Positions 59,527 to 64,000 of a DNA stretch of 64,000 bases are shown piece by piece. Both the position numbers and the translations under genes were made by a program. The stretch comes from Rhizobium sp. Q54. Its GTDB lineage: Bacteria > Pseudomonadota > Alphaproteobacteria > UBA2966 > CAIVPW01. The stretch is taken from positions 88,322 to 152,321 of the forward strand of contig CAMDPO010000002.1 of NCBI GenBank assembly GCA_945904955.1, in the 5' to 3' direction. Below the pieces are notes generated by a model that worked only from the letters and a program-made list of their open reading frames with translations, was not told the origin of the DNA and did no database searches. Every line of letters begins with the position of its first letter. Position 1 is the stretch's first letter.

Positions 59527-60471
59527 TTACTGAAGATTGGCGAGCCCCACGAAAGCGAGCGCGCTGTGCCGCACCACCGCGGTCGGGATGGTGGCGAGAT
59601 AGGTGCTGAACCGGCCCTTCGTCTCGAAGCGGGCGCGGAAGGATGACTTGGCGAAGATCGCGCCCCAGCGCGGGACGATGCCGCCGGCGATGTAGATTCC
59701 GCCCTGCGCTCCCAGAGTAAGAGCAAGGTCGCTCGCAACGGTGCCGAGGAACGCGCAGAACAGGTCGACCGCGTCCACCGCGATCCGATCGCTGTTGTCG
59801 AGGGCGCGCGTCGTGACGTCGGCAGCGGTCTGGGAGACGGCCGGCACACCTTCGATGGCGGCGAGCGCCACATAGAGGGACAACAGACCCTCTCCGGACA
59901 ATGCGCGCTCCGCCGAGACGTGCCCGTACTTCTCTTGCAGCCGCTCGATGATGCTCGCTTCGCGCACCGTGGTCGCGGGCAGCGTGGCGTGGCCTCCCTC
60001 TCCGGTGAGCGGAATCCACCCGCCAGCGCTCGGAATCAATCCGCTGACGCCGAGGCCGGTGCCGGGACCAAGAACGCCGATCGGACGGTTGGGCAAGGCG
60101 AAGCCGCCACCCACCGCCTGGAGGTCCGTTCCCTTCAGGTGCGGCAACGCGACGGCGTTGGCGGTGAAGTCGTTGAGGATGTCGAGGCGCTCCAGCTCAA
60201 GCCTGGTGCGCAGTTCGGCGATCGAGAACTGCCAGTTGCGATTGGTGAAGGCGACATGGTCGCCGGTGATCGGCGCGGCGATGGCGAAAGCCGCTTCGCG
60301 CACGCGGGCCGGCGTTGGGTGGGCGCTGAGGTAGGCGCGGACGGCGGCTTCGAAGCTGGAGAAGTCCTTGGTCGGCAGGACAGTCACTTCCCCTACCGCT
60401 CCGCCTTGGGCGATGGCGAAGCGGGCATTGGTCCCGCCGATGTCCCCTACCAGACGCAGCGCCAATGGCAC
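59527..60471 (-). CDS. glk: Glucokinase
   Basis: 314 residues, the bacterial Glk type. ATP-binding VGDIGGTNARFAIA at residues 8-21, catalytic ILNDFTANAVALPHL, and sugar-binding GPGTGLGVSGLIP and GEGGHATLP. It phosphorylates glucose. First gene of the carbon operon glk-tal/pgi-gnd-zwf-pgl, with a 39-base gap to the fusion gene. Confidence 0.96.
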   Translation of the reverse strand: MPLALRLVGDIGGTNARFAIAQGGAVGEVTVLPTKDFSSFEAAVRAYLSAHPTPARVREAAFAIAAPITGDHVAFTNRNWQFSIAELRTRLELERLDILNDFTANAVALPHLKGTDLQAVGGGFALPNRPIGVLGPGTGLGVSGLIPSAGGWIPLTGEGGHATLPATTVREASIIERLQEKYGHVSAERALSGEGLLSLYVALAAIEGVPAVSQTAADVTTRALDNSDRIAVDAVDLFCAFLGTVASDLALTLGAQGGIYIAGGIVPRWGAIFAKSSFRARFETKGRFSTYLATIPTAVVRHSALAFVGLANLQ

Positions 60472-60475
60472 CCCC

Positions 60476-60979
60476 CTAAGGTCCCGGCCTCGTCATGACC
60501 GGGATTCTAATATGACTTTGCTGCCTCTTGTGGCCAATTCGCGCCGCACTGAGCGACACGTAGGCCCGGCATGGCAGCGGCCGGACCGCGTAGATCGTGC
60601 ATTCCCCTTCGTGCAGCAAGACGCACGGGACACGGCGCCGCCACCGCTCGGCGCCGTTCGGTTGTGCTCCTCCCGCGCGTATGCGCGCGACGGCCACCTC
60701 ATTCCCGCGCATGGCGGCGGCTGCTGCGATCGCCTCGACCGCCGTGACAGCGAGCGGGATGTAGCAGCACGCCGCGCATCCCTTTCCGCACGCGATGCGG
60801 CCGTAGAGACCGCGTTCGTGTTGGGGTGCCACCGCGCGAGCGTCGTCGAGCAGCGCAGAAACCGCGCCGAACAGATCCACGAAGGTCGGCAAGGGATCGG
60901 CTGCGGAGCGCGCCGTGCGCAGGGTGGCGCGCGTGCATTGTTCGGCGGCCGCGCCTAGGGATGTCAGCTGCAGACCCAC
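60476..60979 (-). CDS. YkgJ-type Cys-cluster protein
   Basis: 167 residues from GTG 60979, 13 bases after the FAD enzyme's stop. It has the two Cys blocks of the YkgJ/Fe-S or zinc-cluster family: CGKGCAACCYIPLAVTAVEA and CVLLHEGECTIYAVRPLPCRAY. Members bind zinc or iron; the role is not established. The start is uncertain because no strong ribosome site is seen. Confidence 0.75.
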   Translation of the reverse strand: MGLQLTSLGAAAEQCTRATLRTARSAADPLPTFVDLFGAVSALLDDARAVAPQHERGLYGRIACGKGCAACCYIPLAVTAVEAIAAAAAMRGNEVAVARIRAGGAQPNGAERWRRRVPCVLLHEGECTIYAVRPLPCRAYVSLSAARIGHKRQQSHIRIPVMTRPGP

Positions 60980-60992
60980 ACTTGGGCGTCCG

Positions 60993-62087
60993 CTAGGCCG
61001 TGCCGAGCTTGAGGAACTTGGCCGCACCCATCTGGAAAAATTTGGCACTCTGGCCGTCGATCTCGCGCATCGCCTTGGCGGTGGCGGTGACTGCGCCGTG
61101 GGACAGGCCGGTGCACTTGGTGTCGTAGGTTTCGAGGCTGTCGCGAAGGCCCTTCCCGCGCGCCAACGCGTGGCCGAGGATGCTCGATTCCTGGATTGCG
61201 ACGGATGTGCCCCAGCCGGTCTCGTAGTGCAGCGTCGCGTACGCATCGCCGACGAGGGCGACATTGTCGAACGCCGCGTGCTCGCAGTGAGTCGCCTTGA
61301 AGCGACGCCAGCGCGACTTGCCGGTGAGGCGGCGGCCACCGAGTCCAACCGAGAACACCTCGTTGAGCTCCGTCATGCCGCGGTCGGAGATGTACCCCTC
61401 GCCGTCGAGCATGTCCGGCTCGTCCAGGTGCTTCTCCCACCCGACGCTGTGGGTGACGATCGCGGTCGACTGCTGGCGGCTGTACGGATACGCGGTGACG
61501 CGGATCAGGCCGCGCGCGCCGACGTACATGTATCCGAACAAGAAGCGGTCGAGCGGCGCGCCGCTGAGCTCCAGCCACGCAAAGCGCGACTTGGCATCGC
61601 GGCCGCGCGGACCGAACTTGTCGGCGAAGACACCGCGGACGACGCTGCCGGCGCCGTCGGCGCCAACCAGCAGGTCGACCGACGCCTGTTCGCGGCGCAC
61701 GCGCTCCTCGCTGACGTCCGCCTCGTACTCGATGCGCGCGCCCGACCGCTGGACTGCTTCGCGGAGAAACGTCAGCAGTGTCGCGCGCTTCACGCCGGAA
61801 TAGACGACGTCCTGCATGCGCGTGTCGCGCAGCACCTCACCCGTCTTGGTGGGGCCGGCGAACACCTCGGTGACCCGGCTGATCGGGAGGAAGCTGTCCT
61901 TGTATGCCGGAAAGCCCTGCACGTTGATCATCTGGATCGCGTACGGCAGCAGAGCGACGCCCAGCCCGGGCGTCTCGCTCTCCTTGGCGCGCTCGAGAAT
62001 GGTGACGTCGGCGTTCTTGAAGACGCTGCGCACGGCAATGGCCGTGCTCAGCCCCGCCGAGCCCGCCCCGACGATGGTCACTTTCAT
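60993..62087 (-). CDS. FAD-dependent monooxygenase, PHBH-fold
   Basis: 364 residues. FAD fingerprint VGAGSAGLSTAIAVR at residue 6, second DG motif LLVGADGAGSVVRG and GD motif NVALVGDAYATLHYETGWGTSVAI. These define the group A flavin monooxygenases that hydroxylate aromatic or heterocyclic compounds. The usual C-terminal thioredoxin-like domain is absent. Upstream of the YkgJ-type gene and probably co-transcribed with it. Confidence 0.88.
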   Translation of the reverse strand: MKVTIVGAGSAGLSTAIAVRSVFKNADVTILERAKESETPGLGVALLPYAIQMINVQGFPAYKDSFLPISRVTEVFAGPTKTGEVLRDTRMQDVVYSGVKRATLLTFLREAVQRSGARIEYEADVSEERVRREQASVDLLVGADGAGSVVRGVFADKFGPRGRDAKSRFAWLELSGAPLDRFLFGYMYVGARGLIRVTAYPYSRQQSTAIVTHSVGWEKHLDEPDMLDGEGYISDRGMTELNEVFSVGLGGRRLTGKSRWRRFKATHCEHAAFDNVALVGDAYATLHYETGWGTSVAIQESSILGHALARGKGLRDSLETYDTKCTGLSHGAVTATAKAMREIDGQSAKFFQMGAAKFLKLGTA

Positions 62088-62168
62088 GGACTTGGACTCT
62101 TCCTAACCCCGCGCCGCCGCTTCGCGCCGAGCCTTCCTAAGAGGCTCCGACGGCGGTGGCAAGGCCAA

Positions 62169-62510
62169 CTAGGACACCAGTGGCCCATCGGTCTGGTATT
62201 GCGCGCGGGGATCCTCGATCTCGACCACCCACAGGTCGTCGTCGCGCCCGACCTCGCGCGCGATGTAGGCTTCGGCCGTAGGGTCATCCACCTCGGCCCT
62301 CCCCCCGACCACCATCCAGCCAAAGCTCCCGCCGGTGGTGGTGGTTCGCTTGAGCAGCAAGGACAAGTCCCGGTCGCGCCACAGGCGCAGCAGCACGGCG
62401 CCGGCATCGGGATCGCCGCGCCGGCGCACGACGATCGGCAGCACGGCCAAGTCGCAAATGCGGACCTGCGCCTGCACCCAGAGATCGGTACGGAGACGGG
62501 CTTCGCTCAT
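62169..62510 (-). CDS. DUF1491 family protein
   Basis: 113 residues from ATG 62510; an in-frame TTG at 62537 could add nine residues. Contains RLRTDLWVQAQVRICD, VVRRRGDPDAGAVLLRL and the ending DPTAEAYIAREVGRDDDLWVVEIED, the DUF1491 signature, so far seen mostly in Alphaproteobacteria. Function unknown. Confidence 0.88.
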   Translation of the reverse strand: MSEARLRTDLWVQAQVRICDLAVLPIVVRRRGDPDAGAVLLRLWRDRDLSLLLKRTTTTGGSFGWMVVGGRAEVDDPTAEAYIAREVGRDDDLWVVEIEDPRAQYQTDGPLVS

Positions 62511-62542
62511 CGACGCCCAGCATACGGCGGGCGCCAAAAGAA

Positions 62543-62569
62543 ATGGGGGAAGGCACTGCCTTCCCCCAT
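62543..62569 (-). terminator. Terminator of the second PQQ dehydrogenase gene
   Basis: Twelve-base perfect stem ATGGGGGAAGGC / GCCTTCCCCCAT with loop ACT, followed on the minus strand by TTCTTTTGG. Confidence 0.9.
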
Positions 62570-62629
62570 CCTTATCGAGCGCCTTGCCCGCGGTGGAACC
62601 CGCGGTCGCGGCGTTGTCGTCAGAGCTGC

Positions 62630-64000
62630 TTAGCCGGGCAGCTTGAAGACGTACAGGGTCGAGCCCGAACGGCGATAGCGGTTCGCGTCATCCGGGGCCG
62701 CATTCGCCGCAACGGCCGTGTTGGCCGAAGCGGAGGACGCGATCACGGCGACGAACTGCTTCCCACCGAACGAGTAGGTGATCGGCGACTGGCGGCAGCG
62801 TGAACCCCACTTGAAGGTCCACATGTCGTTGCCGGTCTTGGCGTCCATAGCGCGGAACACGCCCGAGTCATTGCCGCAGCTGAACAGGAGGTCGGTGGCC
62901 GTGGCCATGACCGGAACCTGGTTCGCGTAGCGGAAGTTGCGGGTCCATGCCGTCTTGTTGCCCTGAACGTCGATGGCGACGAACTGGCTCTCGTTCGGGG
63001 TGTTGGTGCCATCAACCAGCTTGTTGGGCAGACCGCCCGGCAGGTTGAGCGACGTGCGCAGGGTGTAGCCCTGGCCCGGAACGTAGTCGCCTTTGATCAT
63101 GCGCTGGCAACCACCGTTGAGGCTGTTGGAGAAGTACAGCATCCCGGTCTTCGGCGAGTACGCGTCGTTGTCCCAGTTACGGGCGTTGGTACCCGGGTAG
63201 TAGCAGGCCTCGGTCCCCGTGTAGGCGGCAAAGGTGGCCGGGAACTGCGTGCCCGCACGGTTGGGCAAGTACTTCGCCTGATCCGCAACGTCCGACCAGT
63301 AGGCCACGTTGATGTTGTAGTTCGGACGGCCCGTGGTCTTGTTGACCCAATTGCCCTGGGCGTCCTTCTTGAACATGTCCTGGTAGGTGTGCATGAACGG
63401 GGTGTTGACGATCTCACCCGTGCTGCGGTCCCAGGCATAGAAGAGGCCGTTGCGCGCAGCCTTGATCACGGTCTTCTTGCCACCGACGTCCACGATCGGA
63501 GTGATCAGCGGCTCGTCGATGTCCCAATGATCCTGCGGCGTCAGGTTGTACGCCCAGATCAGCTCGCCGGTGGTGGCATCGCGGGCCATCTGCGAAGCGC
63601 AGTAGTTGCTCTTCCAGGCCTCGAGACCGCCGTTGGCGTCGAGATCAAACTTGCCCCACTCGCGGCGATAGTCCGGGTTCCACGGACCGCAGTTGCCGGT
63701 CGAGTAGTAGAACATGTTCAGGTCGGGATCGAACGTGAAGTAGCCCCAGCTGGTGCCACCGCCACGCTTCCACGAATCACCAAACCAGCTGTCGAGAGCC
63801 GGGTTCGGCTTCTTGTCGTCGGCGTAGAAGGGCTTGAACTTCGGGCCGATACCGACCTCGTTGTTCGGGCCCATGTTGTACATGACCCACTGCTGACGGC
63901 CGGTGTCGATGTTGTAGGCCTGCACCTTACCGCGGGCGCCGCCTTCACCACCTTCGTTGCCGCCGATGAACAGCTTGCCGATGACGATGTTGTTGCCGGC
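62630..64000 (-). CDS. PQQ-dependent dehydrogenase-like protein (copy 2), 5' part outside window
   Basis: The frame is open through the right edge, so the N-terminus with signal peptide is not seen; 456 C-terminal residues are visible. It shares the blocks TGNCGPWNPDYRREWGK, ARDATTGELIWAYNLTPQD, NGLFYAWDRSTGEIVN and WTFKWGSRCRQSPITY with copy 1 (23519-25387). As there, the PGDN active-site stretch is replaced (aligned region KSNYCASQMARD), and extra Cys flank it. It is closely related to, but more conserved in codon use than, copy 1. Substrate unknown. Confidence 0.85.
   Translation of the reverse strand, partial: AGNNIVIGKLFIGGNEGGEGGARGKVQAYNIDTGRQQWVMYNMGPNNEVGIGPKFKPFYADDKKPNPALDSWFGDSWKRGGGTSWGYFTFDPDLNMFYYSTGNCGPWNPDYRREWGKFDLDANGGLEAWKSNYCASQMARDATTGELIWAYNLTPQDHWDIDEPLITPIVDVGGKKTVIKAARNGLFYAWDRSTGEIVNTPFMHTYQDMFKKDAQGNWVNKTTGRPNYNINVAYWSDVADQAKYLPNRAGTQFPATFAAYTGTEACYYPGTNARNWDNDAYSPKTGMLYFSNSLNGGCQRMIKGDYVPGQGYTLRTSLNLPGGLPNKLVDGTNTPNESQFVAIDVQGNKTAWTRNFRYANQVPVMATATDLLFSCGNDSGVFRAMDAKTGNDMWTFKWGSRCRQSPITYSFGGKQFVAVIASSASANTAVAANAAPDDANRYRRSGSTLYVFKLPG

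Overview
The window is a GC-rich bacterial chromosome segment that looks alphaproteobacterial. The carB-greA-Lrp-trxB order, the ELM1-like (DUF1022) and DUF1491 genes, two periplasmic PQQ dehydrogenase-like proteins, an IorAB-type molybdenum hydroxylase and a fused transaldolase/glucose-6-phosphate isomerase all point that way. A Rhodospirillales-like lineage is my best guess; genus cannot be read from the sequence. I saw no tRNA, rRNA, CRISPR array or complete insertion sequence.

Layout. 1-7753: housekeeping block (carB 3' end, greA, Lrp/AsnC regulator, a tightly overlapping operon of ELM1-like protein, 2OG-Fe(II) oxygenase and an unknown 652-residue protein, then trxB). 7818-11992: four exported proteins, two of them tandem paralogues and two with TPR repeats. 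11989-16860: a decayed methyltransferase, a small membrane protein with msrP, an epimerase-like protein and an EF-G paralogue. 17384-23500: accessory region with a zinc-ribbon protein, a pentapeptide-repeat membrane protein, a truncated MFS gene, a protoglobin-redoxin operon divergent from a Cys-rich MarR regulator, a truncated SRPBCC gene, and an arsenic cassette (arsR, LMW-phosphatase-type arsC, aquaglyceroporin). 23519-29556: PQQ dehydrogenase, twin cspA genes with a conserved 5' leader, a K+/H+ antiporter and a two-cold-shock-domain protein. 29806-41771: signalling and membrane block (DHp-REC-adenylate cyclase, response regulator, SbmA/YddA-like ABC protein, MscS-cNMP channel, sensor kinase with a frameshifted REC/kinase partner, two TPR proteins).

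41941-50318: IorBA molybdenum hydroxylase, alpha/beta hydrolase, HAD phosphatase, then a copper-type periplasmic cluster that has decayed: a TolC-family 5' end is joined to a multicopper-oxidase 3' end and the neighbouring cupredoxin has lost its copper ligands. 50491-60471: glycogen and pentose-phosphate genes. glgC and glgA run forward; pgl, zwf, gnd, tal-pgi and glk run towards them on the other strand. Both glgC and gnd carry an in-frame stop exactly where the family has a conserved aromatic residue. 60476-64000: YkgJ-type Cys-cluster protein, FAD monooxygenase, DUF1491 protein and a second PQQ dehydrogenase cut by the window edge.

The most unusual property is the number of broken genes (at least nine nonsense, frameshift, fusion or truncation events) among otherwise intact operons. 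This could be real genome decay or consensus/assembly error; raw reads would decide. The best candidates for new biology are the protoglobin/redoxin/Cys-MarR module with its palindromic operator, the ELM1-oxygenase-unknown operon, and the duplicated cspA leader.
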